Shown here one piece after another: positions 63,393-64,000 of a stretch of 64,000 bases of DNA. The stretch lies in assembly GCA_041659565.1 (NCBI GenBank), contig JBAZXZ010000001.1, positions 62,001 through 126,000 of the forward strand, written 5' to 3'. Source of the DNA: Altimarinus sp041659565. Lineage in GTDB: Bacteria > Patescibacteriota > Gracilibacteria > BD1-5 > UBA6164. Numbering within the stretch: position 1 is the stretch's first letter; each line of letters opens with the position of its first letter. The notes below the pieces were generated by a model. That model made no database searches, was not told the DNA's origin, and worked only from the letters and a program-made list of their open reading frames with translations. A program made the position numbers and the translations under genes.

Positions 63393-63550
63393 GGTTATAG
63401 TTTATTAGATTATTAAAGAGTTTATTTATACTTATATATATACATAAATAAATTAAATATGCAAAAATTTTTTTAATACTCTTTTTTCTTACATTTTTCA
63501 TACATTTTATTAATATAATTATAATTACATTTATTATTAACTAAAAAAAT

Positions 63551-63886
63551 ATGGATATAATTATCAGTTTAATATTAACTGCAGTTGCAGTATTGATTAC
63601 TACATATATTCTTCCTTGAGTTGTGGTTACTGGTTTTATTGATGCATTTTTGGTTGCGATTGTTATCTCTGTAATAAATACTTTTATCAAACCTGTTATT
63701 ATTTTATTAACTTTACCAATAAATATACTTACAATCTGACTTTTCACTTTTGTTATTAATGCACTTATAATTATGTTTGTTTCATATCTTATTCCTGGTT
63801 TTAAAGTTGATTGATTTTGGTGGGCTTTACTTTTCAGTATTATACTTTCATTAGTTAATAGTATAATTTTTTCATTAGTTAAATAA
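63551..63886 (+). CDS. phage holin family 4 / YvlD-like membrane protein
   Basis: The 111 residues hold four hydrophobic helices with the family pattern PGVVVTGFIDAFLVAIVISV, NTFIKPVIILLTLPINILTI, GLFTFVINALIIMFVSYLIP and GFKVDGFWWALLFSIILSLV. This is the small YvlD membrane family, widespread and unrelated to true lysis function in most cases. Two glycines are TGA. It is the last complete gene of the window. Confidence 0.9.
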
Positions 63887-63892
63887 AATTAC

Positions 63893-64000
63893 CTATGCCC
63901 TTTTATAAGATATTTCTTTAATATATTGTTTGCCAAAATACGGAATTTGGTTGCTTTTGATGAGTTTACTCTGTATTAAACAGATAAAATCAAATCAAGG
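63893..64000 (-). CDS. C-terminal fragment of an unidentified protein (cut by window edge)
   Basis: The minus-strand frame is open from the window end to TAG at 63893-63895. It gives 35 residues including DFICLIQSKLIKSNQIPYFG and ending SYKRA. A TGA reads as Gly. Too short to classify. Its stop is 6 bases from the end of the holin-like gene. Confidence 0.45.

Noticed and set aside
1..64000. CRISPR arrays, tRNA, rRNA, tmRNA genes
   Set aside because: No regularly spaced direct repeats and no tRNA-like or rRNA-like sequence was recognised on either strand by reading. A covariance-model scan was not possible.

Overview
The window comes from a very AT-rich bacterium that reads UGA as glycine (genetic code 25). 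This points to the Gracilibacteria (BD1-5) or Absconditabacteria (SR1) branch of the CPR/Patescibacteria. Almost every gene carries in-frame TGA exactly where family alignments need glycine: Walker A loops, the HtrA NSGGP motif, the MscS pore helix, ProB, LysS and RNase R. All CDS coordinates below assume TGA = Gly, with only TAA and TAG as stops. No rRNA, tRNA or CRISPR array was recognised. No stretch over 300 bases lacks a gene or a described element.

Layout. 1-7.7 kb is mostly housekeeping: MscS channel, TrhP-type U32 protein, LemA, secE-nusG, greA and a divergent PAP2 protein. 7.7-16.9 kb (minus strand) is an amino-acid and regulatory block: a receiver-like protein, an ATP-grasp-like ligase, a TrpR/YerC-like repressor, leuA, cysK, proB, a Tat-signal protein, proA and proC. 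A 10-N scaffold gap follows. 16.9-28.7 kb (minus strand) is more accessory: AstE-family hydrolase, lysS, M23 peptidase, a GNAT-like protein, three small unknown proteins, a RelA/SpoT-type HD hydrolase, a large NACHT-like NTPase, a GHMP-kinase-like protein and a Nudix hydrolase. 28.8-38 kb holds a transglutaminase, a CtpA protease, HtpG and small membrane proteins. 38-64 kb is core metabolism and maintenance: Xer recombinase, a MacAB-like exporter, PPK2, Pth, a fused PyrF-PyrE, RecG, RsmG, GlmS, HtrA, RNase R, GrpE, exonuclease III and two MazG-like proteins.

The most striking content is regulatory. Four or five ribosome-mediated transcription attenuators sit between 9.4 and 22.3 kb. A leucine leader peptide lies before leuA. 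Two near-identical proline leader peptides lie before proB and before the proCA operon. A histidine-containing leader lies before a small unknown gene. A fifth attenuator seems to use the His-rich tail of the TrpR-like repressor itself as its sensor. In each, the segment just downstream of the sensed codons is complementary to the 5' arm of a rho-independent terminator. The two histidine-type units share one promoter-operator design, an ACTTTA-N6-TAAAGT pair repeated twice behind TTGACT, so they look like a small regulon of the TrpR-like protein.

Other general features are a recurrent promoter geometry (TTGAC-type -35, 15-bp spacer, TATAAT), short palindromic repeats that sit between genes and also inside htpG and rsmG, and convergent gene pairs whose stop codons overlap. 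There are also signs of imperfect assembly: an adapter-like 7-mer next to the gap, and a one-base frameshift in proB.
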